Source of the DNA: Curvibacter sp. PAE-UM
GTDB taxonomy: Bacteria; Pseudomonadota; Gammaproteobacteria; Burkholderiales; Burkholderiaceae_C
DNA: 64,000 nt
Direction of reading: 5' to 3'
Assembly (NCBI RefSeq): GCF_001432305.1
Contig: NZ_KQ483358.1
Location: 3,377,200 to 3,441,199, forward strand
Positions 17,915-26,317 of this stretch are shown piece by piece. Made by a program: the position numbers and the translations under genes. The notes beneath the pieces are model-generated. The model was not told where the DNA came from and searched no databases. It worked only from the letters and a program-made list of their open reading frames with translations. How positions within the stretch are numbered: the stretch's first letter is position 1; each line of letters opens with the position of its first letter.

Positions 17915-19621
17915 TCAAGGCTGGATGCCGATGGCCCGCTCGATGGCCTGGATCAGGCCGGCGTCCACGCTCTCGCCCGTGGCGGCGATGTAGGCGTCGG
18001 GCCGCACCAAGGCCCAGGCATGGCCGAAGACATGGCAGGCGCCCTGCAGATGGCCCTGCGGGTCGATCACGAACTCGCGCGCCTGCGGCCGGGTGTCCGG
18101 CCCCACCACCTGCACGCAGCGCACGGGTGCGGCGCTGCCCAGGTGGCGCAGGCGCTGCGCCGCGGCCGCCGACATGTCACCAAAGACCAGCACCAACAGC
18201 TGGCCACCGGCCCATTCGATCAGGTCGTTGACGCAGCCGGCGCTGTGATCGGCCCAGCGAAAGCTCACGTTCTGCACCGACAGGCCCCCGCTGCGGTCGC
18301 AGATGCCGGAATGGGTGTAGTTGTTGGCCACGGCCATGCGGCCCGTGTTGATGAGCGCACGGGCAAAGGGGTGCTGGCGCGCCAGGCTGATGGCCGCGCT
18401 GCGGAAGGTGCGCTCCATGCCGTCAGCCGGGCGCAGGAAACGCGCCGTGCGGTTGGTCACCATGACGTTCTGCGCGGCGGCCTCGTGCCGCTCATCGTTG
18501 TAACTGTCCAGCAGGCTCACCGGCGCCTGGCCGCGTAACACGGCCGCCAGCTTCCAGGCCAGGTTGTCGGCATCGGCCACCCCGGTATTGCCGCCGCGCG
18601 CGCCGAAGGGACTGACGATCTTGGCCGTGTCGCCCATGAAAAACACGCTGCCGATGTGCAAGCGGTCCAGGCACTGGCTGCGGTAGGCGTAGGGGCCGAC
18701 CCAGACGATCTCGGCTTCCACGTCCGGGCCGAACTGCTGCCGCAACCGTTCGCGCACCACGTCCTCGCGACTCACGACCTCGGGGTCGGCATTGGGCTCC
18801 ATCTGGTAGTCGATGCGCCAGACTTCGTCGCCCATCAGGTGCTGCCAGACCGCGCGGTTGCCGTTGAAGGGCGCCTCGATCCAGGTGTGGCGCTCCTGCG
18901 GCGGACGGTGCTTGAAACGCACGTCGGCGATGCACCAGCGATCATCACCGCGGCGCGAAGTCATGGTGGCCCCCGTCCAGGCATGAAAGGGGGTGTGCGA
19001 GCCGCTGGCGTCGATCACGTGCTCGGCCTCCAGCGCGTAGGGGCCGGCCGGCGTGTCCACGATCAGCGTGGCGTAGCCCGCGTGCTGCTGGAAGCCCGTC
19101 ACGCGCGATTTCCAGCGCAGGTTCACGTGGCCCAGGCCGTAGATGCGCTCGACCAGGTAGCCCTCGATGTAGAACTGCTGGATGTTGATGAAGGGCGGCT
19201 GGGCCGACAGGCTGTAGCTGCTGTTCTGCCGCAGGTCGAAGGAGTAGACCTCGTCCTGGCCGGCGAAGGTGCGGCCCACGCTCCACTGGATGCCCTTGGC
19301 GGCGATGCGCTCGTACACCCCCAGGCGCTGGAAGATCTCCAGCGACTTCTGCGTGTAGCAGATGCCGCGCGAGGATGCGCCCTTGACGCCCACGGTGTTG
19401 TCCTCGTCCAGCAGCACGGCCTCCACCCCCAGCTTCGCGAGGCCGCAAGCCAGGGTCAGCCCGGTGATGCCGGCGCCGATGATGACGATCTTGTGACGTT
19501 TGACTTCGCCGCTCTTGATTTCGGGCGGTTCGACAAAAGGGTACTCGGGCAGTTCGTAGCCCTTGCCCTGGGTGAACTCGTAGCCGTTCGTGTGGGCCAC
19601 GTCGCGGTAGGCGGCCTTCAT
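17915..19621 (-). CDS. FAD-dependent aromatic-type monooxygenase (PheA/TfdB/MhpA fold)
   Basis: A 568-residue flavoprotein of the group A hydroxylase type. The dinucleotide fold is IVIIGAGITGLTLACGLAKLG (about 45-65), the ribityl-binding motif is FFMGDTAKIVSPFGARGGNTG, and a C-terminal thioredoxin-like domain (GGQLLVLVFGD) is typical of phenol hydroxylase-like members. The substrate is likely an aromatic or polyphenolic compound but cannot be named. The start ATG overlaps the VOC gene stop (ATGA, 19618-19621), so the two are coupled. Together with the VOC protein and DUF2783 it forms a three-gene catabolic-looking operon. Confidence 0.88.
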   Translation of the reverse strand: MKAAYRDVAHTNGYEFTQGKGYELPEYPFVEPPEIKSGEVKRHKIVIIGAGITGLTLACGLAKLGVEAVLLDEDNTVGVKGASSRGICYTQKSLEIFQRLGVYERIAAKGIQWSVGRTFAGQDEVYSFDLRQNSSYSLSAQPPFINIQQFYIEGYLVERIYGLGHVNLRWKSRVTGFQQHAGYATLIVDTPAGPYALEAEHVIDASGSHTPFHAWTGATMTSRRGDDRWCIADVRFKHRPPQERHTWIEAPFNGNRAVWQHLMGDEVWRIDYQMEPNADPEVVSREDVVRERLRQQFGPDVEAEIVWVGPYAYRSQCLDRLHIGSVFFMGDTAKIVSPFGARGGNTGVADADNLAWKLAAVLRGQAPVSLLDSYNDERHEAAAQNVMVTNRTARFLRPADGMERTFRSAAISLARQHPFARALINTGRMAVANNYTHSGICDRSGGLSVQNVSFRWADHSAGCVNDLIEWAGGQLLVLVFGDMSAAAAQRLRHLGSAAPVRCVQVVGPDTRPQAREFVIDPQGHLQGACHVFGHAWALVRPDAYIAATGESVDAGLIQAIERAIGIQP

Positions 19622-20256
19622 GCACGGCCTTTCTGCGCGGCGCGCGCGGCCACTTCGGGCCGGTCGTTCTGTTGCGGCTTGAGCGGTGCGGCCACCTTGC
19701 CGCTGGCACGTTCCTGGCGCCAGACCTGCTTGCGCGCCGTCCACTCGTTCAGGCGGTCGTGGGCCGTGGTGCTTTCCTTGAGCATCTGGAACTCGTCGGC
19801 CACCTGGGCCGAGAGTTCGAGCCGGATGCCGTTGGGGTCGAAGAAGTAGATGCTCTTGAAGATGTGGTGGTCGGTCACGCCGATCACCTCGACGCCGCTG
19901 GCCTGCAGCCGCACCTTCATGGCCTCCAGCTGCTCGATGGAGTCGAGCCGGAAGGCGATGTGGTTCACCCAGCGCGGCGTGTTGGCGCTGGGCTCGGCCG
20001 CCACGTCGTCGCCCAGGTCGAAGAAGGCGATGAAGGAGCCGTCCTGCAGGCGGAAGAAGAAGTGCGTGTAGGGGCAGTATTCGCCGGTGCTGGGCACGTG
20101 ATCGCTCTGGATGATGTGGTACAGCGGCAGGCCCAGGATGTCTTCGTAGAAGTGCCGCGTCTCCTCCGCGTCGCGTGCGCGGTAGGCGTAGTGGTGCAGC
20201 TGCTGGATCGGTGGCGGCGCCGGCAGGGCAGTCGCCGCTCGGGGGCTGTTGCTCAT
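19618..20256 (-). CDS. VOC family extradiol dioxygenase-like protein
   Basis: A 212-residue protein with paired VOC modules: LHHYAYRARDAEETRHFYEDILGLPL at the start and VNHIAFRLDSIEQL in the second half, ending in FFDPNGIRLELSA. The likely metal ligands are the His in LHHYAY, the His in VNHIAF and the Glu in RLELS. The form fits an extradiol-type dioxygenase or related isomerase acting with the coupled FAD monooxygenase. The ATG at 20256 is favoured because the operator-like repeat lies just upstream. Confidence 0.83.
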   Translation of the reverse strand: MSNSPRAATALPAPPPIQQLHHYAYRARDAEETRHFYEDILGLPLYHIIQSDHVPSTGEYCPYTHFFFRLQDGSFIAFFDLGDDVAAEPSANTPRWVNHIAFRLDSIEQLEAMKVRLQASGVEVIGVTDHHIFKSIYFFDPNGIRLELSAQVADEFQMLKESTTAHDRLNEWTARKQVWRQERASGKVAAPLKPQQNDRPEVAARAAQKGRA

Positions 20257-20278
20257 GTTTGCTCCTCGGGCAGACAAT

Positions 20279-20311
20279 TTACTTATACGTAACCCGTTTA
20301 CTTTAACGTAA
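20279..20311. promoter_or_regulatory. Repeated TTAC-N6-GTAA operator-like motif
   Basis: Two inverted repeats, TTACTTATACGTAA (20279-20292) and TTACTTTAACGTAA (20298-20311), lie 19 bases apart, 23-55 bases upstream of the VOC gene start. The two copies differ at only two of 14 bases. Spacing near two helical turns fits two dimers of a TetR- or MarR-type regulator. The regulator gene is not adjacent. Confidence 0.6.
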
Positions 20312-20360
20312 CTCCCCACTCCTGCCGATCGTGATAAAGCCGGAGCGCCCGATAGTTATT

Positions 20361-20379
20361 GCGAATGAATATCAATAGC
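20361..20379. promoter_or_regulatory. Fur-box-like site upstream of rubrerythrin
   Basis: GCGAATGAATATCAATAGC matches the 19-base Fur consensus GATAATGATAATCATTATC at 13 positions. It sits in an AT-rich patch 137 bases upstream of the rubrerythrin start. Iron control of this operon is therefore plausible but not shown. Confidence 0.45.
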
Positions 20380-20515
20380 GACATTCAATAGGCAAGGGTA
20401 ATTCGCCATATTGAAACTGCCAATTAGACGCGGGCATGTCGCAGGGCTACCCTAGGTTCCGTCTTTGACCTGTTCAAAGCGTTCCCGTGTTTTTCAACCC
20501 AACAAGGAGATAGCC

Positions 20516-20938
20516 ATGCCCGCACTGAAAGGTTCCAAAACGGAACAGTGCCTGAAGGACGCCTTCGCCGGCGAATCACAGGCCAACCGCCGTTACCTGT
20601 ACTTCGCAAACAAGGCCGACGTGGAAGGCCAGAACGACGTGGCAGCGCTGTTCCGCTCCACCGCTGAAGGCGAAACCGGTCACGCCCACGGCCACCTGGA
20701 GTTCCTGGAGCAGTCCGGCGACCCCGCCACCGGCATGCCCATCGGCTCCACCCGCGACAACCTGAAGTCCGCTGTCGCCGGCGAAACCCATGAGTACACC
20801 GACATGTACCCGGGCATGGCCAAGACCGCCCGCTCGGAAGGTTTCGACGAAGTTGCCGACTGGTTCGAGACCCTGGCCAAGGCCGAGCGTTCGCACGCGA
20901 ACCGCTATCAGAAGGCCCTGAACGAACTGGTGGATTGA
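20516..20938 (+). CDS. Rubrerythrin family diiron protein (no rubredoxin domain)
   Basis: A 140-residue ferritin-like four-helix protein. Diiron ligands are visible in [13 protein letters not shown] (Glu), [10 protein letters not shown] (ExxH), [11 protein letters not shown] (Glu) and [10 protein letters not shown] (ExxH). It lacks the C-terminal rubredoxin domain of classical rubrerythrins, so it needs another electron donor. Rubrerythrins reduce peroxide or handle iron. The ATG at 20516 follows AAGGAG at good spacing. It precedes the Fe-S protein and DUF3501 genes, an order I know from other proteobacteria. Confidence 0.92.
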   Translation: MPALKGSKTEQCLKDAFAGESQANRRYLYFANKADVEGQNDVAALFRSTAEGETGHAHGHLEFLEQSGDPATGMPIGSTRDNLKSAVAGETHEYTDMYPGMAKTARSEGFDEVADWFETLAKAERSHANRYQKALNELVD

Positions 20939-20951
20939 TTCCGCTGTTCTT

Positions 20952-21007
20952 CCGCTACGCCGCGAGGCGTAGCGGTTTACGAAAGAGCTTTCGCACGAAA
21001 GCGCTTT
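20952..21007 (+). other. Intergenic hairpins between rubrerythrin and the Fe-S protein gene
   Basis: CCGCTACGCC (20952-20961) pairs perfectly with GGCGTAGCGG (20966-20975) around a GCGA tetraloop. Next, GAAAGAGCTTTC and GAAAGCGCTTTC form two near-identical 12-base palindromes (20981-21007). The first stem has only TTT after it, so it is a weak terminator at best. It could protect the 3' end of the rubrerythrin mRNA and set different levels for the genes. Confidence 0.5.
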
Positions 21008-21037
21008 CTTAAATCCACACAACAAAGAGGACACACC

Positions 21038-22387
21038 ATGGCGCGCGAAGGCAACCTGGAAGCCCCGACCCGACACCCCCTGGACTGGAAGAACCCCGAC
21101 TTCTACAACGAAGAATCGACCTTCAAGGAACTGGAACGCATCTTCGACATCTGCCACGGCTGCCGCCGTTGCGTCAGCCTGTGCGGCTCCTTCCCCACCC
21201 TGTTCGACCTGGTCGATGAAAGCGCGACCGGCGAGGTCGACGGTGTGGCCAAGCAGGACTACTGGAAGGTGGTGGACCAGTGCTACATGTGCGACCTGTG
21301 CTACATGACCAAGTGTCCGTACACCCCGCCGCACGAATGGAACCTGGACTTCCCGCACACCATGCTGCGCGCCAAGGCCATCAAGTTCAAAAAGGGCGAG
21401 GTCAAGACCAGCGAGAAGCTGCTGGCCTCCACCGACCTGCATGGCTCCTTTGCCGGCATTCCCATCGTCGTGCAGATCGCCAACGCCGTGACCCACACCC
21501 AGGCCGCGCGCAGCGTGATGGAGAGCGTGGCCGGCGTCGACAAGAACGCCTGGCTGCCCTCGCTGGCGACGCGGAAGTTCCGCTCCGGCGCCGCCGACAG
21601 CCAGCCCTATGCCGTGAAGAACGGCGACAAGACGCCGGGCAAGGTGGCCATCTACTCGACCTGCTACGTCAACTACAACGAACCCGGCATCGGCCACGAC
21701 CTGCTCAAGATCCTCGACCACAACGAGATCCCCTACGTGCTGGTGAGCAAGGAAAAATGCTGCGGCATGCCCAAGCTGGAGCTCGGTGACCTGGACTCGG
21801 TCAACAGCAGCAAGGAAGCCAACATCCCCGTGCTTCACAAATATGCGCAGGAGGGCTACGCCATCCTCTCGGCCGTGCCCAGCTGCACCCTGATGTTCAA
21901 GCAGGAAATCCCGCTGATGTACCCGGAGGACAAAGCCGTGCAGGCGGTGAAGGAAGCCATGTGGGACCCCTTTGAGTATCTGATGGCGCGCAAGCGCGAC
22001 GGCCTGCTCAAGACCGAGTTCCCGCAGAAGCTGGGCAATGTGAGCTACCAGATCCCCTGCCACGGCCGCGTGCAGAACATCGGCAAGAAGACCGAGGAGA
22101 TGCTCAAGATGATCCCCGACACCACGATCAACACGATCGAGCGCTGCTCGGGCCACGCCGGCACCTTCGGTGTGAAGAAGGCCACCCACCAGCAGGCCAT
22201 GAAGATCGGCAAGCCCGTGTTCAAGGCCATGGCCAGCATGAAGGACGGCACCAAGCCCGACTACATCAGTTCCGACTGCCCGCTGGGCGGCCACCACATC
22301 GCACAGGGCTTCGAGGTCAACGGCCTGGGCGCGCCCGAGCTGCAGCACCCGCTGTCTCTGGTGCGCATGGCCTATGGCTTGAAGTAA
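21038..22387 (+). CDS. Two-cluster Fe-S protein with CCG domains (GlpC/HdrD-like)
   Basis: A 449-residue cytoplasmic redox protein. The N-terminal ferredoxin domain has two 4Fe-4S motifs: Cys39, 42, 45, 49 (ICHGCRRCVSLCG) and Cys82, 85, 88, 93 (CYMCDLCYMTKCP). Two cysteine-rich CCG-type domains follow: Cys209, Cys241-242 and Cys283 (KEKCCGMPKLELGD), and Cys341, Cys370 and Cys414 (PCHGRV, RCSGHAGTFG). This is the layout of the GlpC/HdrD family, which passes electrons between quinones or flavoproteins and partners. Its partner here may be the neighbouring rubrerythrin. Start at 21038 follows AAAGAGGAC. Confidence 0.88.
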   Translation: MAREGNLEAPTRHPLDWKNPDFYNEESTFKELERIFDICHGCRRCVSLCGSFPTLFDLVDESATGEVDGVAKQDYWKVVDQCYMCDLCYMTKCPYTPPHEWNLDFPHTMLRAKAIKFKKGEVKTSEKLLASTDLHGSFAGIPIVVQIANAVTHTQAARSVMESVAGVDKNAWLPSLATRKFRSGAADSQPYAVKNGDKTPGKVAIYSTCYVNYNEPGIGHDLLKILDHNEIPYVLVSKEKCCGMPKLELGDLDSVNSSKEANIPVLHKYAQEGYAILSAVPSCTLMFKQEIPLMYPEDKAVQAVKEAMWDPFEYLMARKRDGLLKTEFPQKLGNVSYQIPCHGRVQNIGKKTEEMLKMIPDTTINTIERCSGHAGTFGVKKATHQQAMKIGKPVFKAMASMKDGTKPDYISSDCPLGGHHIAQGFEVNGLGAPELQHPLSLVRMAYGLK

Positions 22388-22398
22388 GAGTATTGGAG

Positions 22399-23001
22399 AT
22401 GGAGATGGACATGCAACTCACCGGCAAGATCACCCCCGACAACCTGATGTCGCTGGAGGCCTACAGCAAGTGGCGCAAGGCGCACAAGGGCGAGGTCATC
22501 ACCCACCGCAAGCTGCGCAGCGTGCTGCTGGGCGAGCACATCAACCTGCAGTTCGAATCGGAGCTGACCATCCGCTACCAGATCCAGGAGATGCTGCGCA
22601 TCGAGAAGATCTTCGAGGAGGAAGGCATCCTGGACGAGATCCACGCCTACGCCCCGCTGGTGCCGGACGGCACGAACTGGAAGGCCACGATGATGATCGA
22701 GTACCCCGACATCAACGAGCGCAAGCGCGAGCTGGCCCGCCTGATCGGGGTGGAAGACCGCATGTTCGTCGAGGTGGAAGGCTACCCGCGCGTCTACGCG
22801 ATTGCCGACGAAGATCTGGACCGCGAGAACGAGGAGAAGACCTCGGCCGTGCACTTCGTGCGCTTCGAACTCACGCCCGCCATGTGCGCGGCCATCAAGG
22901 CCGGCGCCGGTGTGAAGGTGGGCTGCGACCACACCAACTACCCGGCGCACGTGACGGTCAGCGCCGAGACCCTGGCCTCGCTGGCCGGCGACTTGAAGTA
23001 A
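22399..23001 (+). CDS. DUF3501 family protein
   Basis: A protein of about 200 residues with the DUF3501 features: ITPDNLMSLEAYSKWRKAH, then RSVLLGEHINLQFESELTIRYQIQEMLRIEKI and an FVRFELTP segment near the C-terminus. No signal or membrane segment is seen, and only two cysteines, so it is not a cluster protein. It starts about 11 bases after the Fe-S gene and is co-transcribed. Three ATGs (22399, 22405, 22411) lie close together; GGAG repeats give 22405 and 22411 the best spacing. Function is unknown. Confidence 0.85.
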   Translation: MEMDMQLTGKITPDNLMSLEAYSKWRKAHKGEVITHRKLRSVLLGEHINLQFESELTIRYQIQEMLRIEKIFEEEGILDEIHAYAPLVPDGTNWKATMMIEYPDINERKRELARLIGVEDRMFVEVEGYPRVYAIADEDLDRENEEKTSAVHFVRFELTPAMCAAIKAGAGVKVGCDHTNYPAHVTVSAETLASLAGDLK

Positions 23002-23110
23002 ATCGCTCTGCCCTGCACAGGGCAGCAGAACCGGGGCCAGCGCCGATGCACTGGCCTTGTGTTTTGGGGCGCGGCTAAACTGTCTGCTCGTCTGCCACTG
23101 CCCCACCCCC

Positions 23111-24778
23111 ATGCCCTTCGTCACAGCCCGCCTGCGCTCGCTCCTGCCTTTCCTGAACTGGCCCCGCCCCACGGCCGAGCTGCTGCGCAGCGAGGCCCTG
23201 GCCGGTCTGGCCGTGGGCCTGATGGTGATCCCCCAGGGCGTGGCCTATGCCGTGCTGGCGGGCATGCCGCCGGTCACCGGCATCTATGCCTCCATCCTGC
23301 CGGCCCTGCTGGCGGTGCTGTTCAGCGCCTCGACCCGGCTCTCGGTCGGCCCGACCGCCCTGACCTGCCTGCTGGTAAGTGCCGGCCTCACGGGGCTGGC
23401 CCAGCCCGGCTCGGCTGAATGGGTCCAGTTGGCCATCTGGCTGGCCCTGCTCACCGGCCTGCTGCAGCTGGTGCTGGGTTTCATGCGCTTCGGCTGGCTG
23501 CTCAATCTGGTCAATGCGCCGGTGCTCACGGCCTTCACCCAGGCGGCATCCGTGCTCATCATCGGCTCCCAGCTGCCTGACCTGCTGGGCCTGCATGACT
23601 GGCGCAGCCTGGGATCGGACGCACTCCACGCCTGGCACCTGCCCTCCCTGGCTTTCGGCCTGGGCACGCTGGCGCTGCTGCTGGCGGCGCGCCGCTGGCG
23701 CCCCGCCTTTCCCTCGGTGCTGCTGATCGTGCTGGCCGCAGCCGGCCTGTCCCATGGGCTGGACTTCGAGGCTGCGGGCGGCCAGGTGGTCGGCATGCTG
23801 CCGGCGGGCCTGCCGGCCCTGCAGTTGCCGGCCCTGCCCGATGCCGCCGTGCTGGGCCATCTGCTGCTGCCCACCCTGGTCATCACGCTGGTGAGTTTCC
23901 TGGAAACGGCCTCCAGCGCCAAAGTCGACAACGAGCGCCGCGGCACGCGCTGGAACCAGGACCAGGACCTGATCGGCCAGGGCCTGGGCAAACTGGCGGC
24001 CGGCCTCAGCGGCGCCTTCCCGACCAGCTCCTCCTTCTCGCGCTCGGCGCTCAACCTCTACGCCGGCGCCCGCACCGGCTGGGCCACGGTGTTTTCCGCC
24101 GTGGTCGTGCTGCTGGCGCTGTGGCTGTTCATCCCGGTCCTGCGCCATGTACCGCAGGCCGTGCTGGCTGCCATCGTGGTGGCTGCGGTGCTGGGCCTGA
24201 TCAAGCCACGCGAGTTCACGCGCCTGTGGCGCATCGCCCGCGTGGAGGCCATCATTGCCGGCACCACCTTCCTCATCACCCTGCTGGTCTCACCCCGGCT
24301 CTACTGGGGCGTGCTGGCCGGCGTGCTGATGTCGCTGAGTCATTTCCTCTACCAGCGCCTGCACCCGCGCATCATCGAAGTGGGCCTGCATCCTGACGGC
24401 AGCCTGCGCGATCGCCATGTCTGGAAACTGCCGCCGCTGGCGCCCGACACCTATGCCCTGCGCATGGATGCCGCGCTGGACTTCGCCGCCGCGGCCGAGT
24501 TCGAGCGCGCCATCGTCGAGTACCTGGCCGCCCATCCGCAAACCCGTCATGTCTGCCTCTTCGCCCAACCCATCAGCCACGTTGACGCCACCGGCGTGGA
24601 TGCCCTGCTCAAGCTCAGTGGGCAACTGCGCCAGCAGGAGGTGCTGTTGCACATCAGCGGCATGAAACTGCCGGTGGAACGCACCCTGCTGCAGGCCGGG
24701 TGGAAGCCGGCCGATCCGGCGCATCGCCTCTACCGCACCGAGGCGGAAACGGTCGCCGCGCTGCGAGCCCTGGCCTGA
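23111..24778 (+). CDS. SulP family inorganic anion transporter with STAS domain
   Basis: A 555-residue inner-membrane protein. The membrane part has about ten to twelve hydrophobic segments and the SulP signature (ALAGLAVGLMVIPQGVAYAVLAG, then YASILPALLAVLF). SGAFPTSSSFSRSALN is the conserved cytoplasmic-loop motif. A C-terminal STAS domain covers about 430-550 (FAQPISHVDATGVDALLKL). Substrates in the family include sulfate, bicarbonate and dicarboxylates; nothing here decides among them. The ATG at 23111 is chosen over upstream in-frame codons because it gives the family N-terminus. Confidence 0.92.
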   Translation: MPFVTARLRSLLPFLNWPRPTAELLRSEALAGLAVGLMVIPQGVAYAVLAGMPPVTGIYASILPALLAVLFSASTRLSVGPTALTCLLVSAGLTGLAQPGSAEWVQLAIWLALLTGLLQLVLGFMRFGWLLNLVNAPVLTAFTQAASVLIIGSQLPDLLGLHDWRSLGSDALHAWHLPSLAFGLGTLALLLAARRWRPAFPSVLLIVLAAAGLSHGLDFEAAGGQVVGMLPAGLPALQLPALPDAAVLGHLLLPTLVITLVSFLETASSAKVDNERRGTRWNQDQDLIGQGLGKLAAGLSGAFPTSSSFSRSALNLYAGARTGWATVFSAVVVLLALWLFIPVLRHVPQAVLAAIVVAAVLGLIKPREFTRLWRIARVEAIIAGTTFLITLLVSPRLYWGVLAGVLMSLSHFLYQRLHPRIIEVGLHPDGSLRDRHVWKLPPLAPDTYALRMDAALDFAAAAEFERAIVEYLAAHPQTRHVCLFAQPISHVDATGVDALLKLSGQLRQQEVLLHISGMKLPVERTLLQAGWKPADPAHRLYRTEAETVAALRALA

Positions 24779-24825
24779 GAGGTCTCACCCTCTGAGCCCG
24801 GGCCGGCGCCAGCCCCCTGGAGCGC

Positions 24826-25536
24826 TCAGCCGAATTTCAGGAACATGCGGCTGTAGGGACCCTTGAGCCGGTCCAGCGCCTCCCGCGCGGCGGTCGCGTC
24901 CTGGTTCATGGCGGCCCGGTGCAGCGTGGTCACCGAGGTCTCCAGCGCCTGCAGGGCGGCGCCAAATTCAGCGTCGTTCTGCAGGGCCTTCGGGGCCTCA
25001 CTGCGCAGTTGCTTGGCCAGGTACTCCAGCACGCCCACCCGCTTGACCAGCGTCAGCATGGCCTGCGGACTGCTGGTCATCGCCGGCCCCTGCTGCAGCA
25101 CATGCTCCATCTCGGCATGGTAGGCGTTCATGTGGTCACTGAAGACGATGACCCCATTGCGCCGGCGCAACTCGGCCATGATGTCCCGCGCCTGCTCCAG
25201 CGTTTCGTGCGCCTGCGCCAGCTTGCCCTGGCCGATCTCGCCGGCCGCCTTCTCGTAGACCTTGCCGACGGCCTGCAGGGAAGCACTGAATTCGGGATCC
25301 CTGTCGTAGGGGATGGGCGGCCTGGCAGCGAACCTGTCCAGGATCGATTGCCAGGCCTGCCGGGCCTGGGCCATCGCCTGTTCGGACTCGGCCTGCGCCT
25401 TGCTGTTGGTGCGGAACAGGGCGGCACGGTAGGGGGCGTAGGCCTGGTTGATGGCTTCCGTCACCGGGTCGGCCGCCTGGGCCCCCAGGCAGGCCAGCAG
25501 ACCGAGCATCACGAAGAAATTGACAACGAGTTTCAT
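24826..25536 (-). CDS. Exported helical protein of unknown function
   Basis: I do not recognise a named family. The 236-residue protein has a signal peptide (about 1-21, LGAQA). The mature part is almost entirely helical and lacks cysteine, with a pattern suggesting a four-helix bundle repeated twice (LAQAHETLEQARDIMAEL, ALQALETSVTTLHRAAMN). It ends in GPYSRMFLKFG. A periplasmic location is likely. No CXXCH motif is present, so it is not a c-type cytochrome. It is probably a single gene, divergent from nothing and followed by a short gap before the SulP gene end. Confidence 0.75.
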   Translation of the reverse strand: MKLVVNFFVMLGLLACLGAQAADPVTEAINQAYAPYRAALFRTNSKAQAESEQAMAQARQAWQSILDRFAARPPIPYDRDPEFSASLQAVGKVYEKAAGEIGQGKLAQAHETLEQARDIMAELRRRNGVIVFSDHMNAYHAEMEHVLQQGPAMTSSPQAMLTLVKRVGVLEYLAKQLRSEAPKALQNDAEFGAALQALETSVTTLHRAAMNQDATAAREALDRLKGPYSRMFLKFG

Positions 25537-25585
25537 GGCATCTCCAGATCAGGGACAACGCCGTCACAGCGGCGGCTGATTCAGT

Positions 25586-26317
25586 CTAGTCGGCGCTTGT
25601 CCGCCCGTCTTGACGTAAATCAATGCGGCGACGCCAGAGCGCCCAGTCAGGCCCGAGCGGGGCCTCGATCGGCAGCGCCGTGCCATGCACCGGATGGATC
25701 AGCTCCAGGCGCAGGGCATGCAGCCAGAGACGCTGCGCCCCCAGCAACGCCGCCAGGGCGCGATTCAGAGGCCCCTTGCCATGGGTGGCGTCCCCGATGA
25801 TGGGGTGGGCGATGTGCTTGAGATGACGGCGCAGCTGGTGGCGCCGGCCGCTCAGGGGCTGCAGTTCCACCAGCGCGCAGCGCGTCGTGGGGAAGCCACC
25901 CTGCGGCAGCGGCAGCTCGTAACGCGCCAGCGTGCGATAACGCGTCTGGGCGTCCTGCACTTCCTGCCGGCCTGCGCGGGCGTCATCTTCCATGCGCTTG
26001 AGGGGGTGATCGATCAGGCCTGACTCGGGCGACCAGCCGCGCACCACGGCCTGGTAGGTCTTGCGCACCTGGTCCGGTGCCTCGAAGGCCTGGCCCAGCT
26101 GGCGGGCGGTATCGGCATCCAGCGCGAACAGCAGCACGCCACTGGTGCCCTTGTCCAGCCGGTGGGCGGGCCAGACCGGGCGGCCGAGTTGATCGCGCAG
26201 CAGTTGCAAGGCAAATTGCGTCTCGCCAGCATCCAGCCCGGTCCGGTGGACCAGCAGCCCCGGCGGCTTGTCCACGGCTACTAGATAATTGTCCTGATAC
26301 AGGATACGCAAGAACAT
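25586..26317 (-). CDS. truC: RluA-family pseudouridine synthase, TruC-like
   Basis: A 243-residue RNA pseudouridine synthase. The catalytic aspartate is Asp55 in AHRLDKGTSGVLLFA. The start ILYQDNYLVAVDKPPGLLVHR is very close to E. coli TruC, which modifies U65 of tRNA-Ile and tRNA-Asp; the C-terminal RRHQLRRHLKHIAHPIIGDATHG segment also fits. It has no S4 domain. Its start codon overlaps, on the opposite strand, the start codon of yaaA (CATG at 26315-26318). Confidence 0.9.
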   Translation of the reverse strand: MFLRILYQDNYLVAVDKPPGLLVHRTGLDAGETQFALQLLRDQLGRPVWPAHRLDKGTSGVLLFALDADTARQLGQAFEAPDQVRKTYQAVVRGWSPESGLIDHPLKRMEDDARAGRQEVQDAQTRYRTLARYELPLPQGGFPTTRCALVELQPLSGRRHQLRRHLKHIAHPIIGDATHGKGPLNRALAALLGAQRLWLHALRLELIHPVHGTALPIEAPLGPDWALWRRRIDLRQDGRTSAD

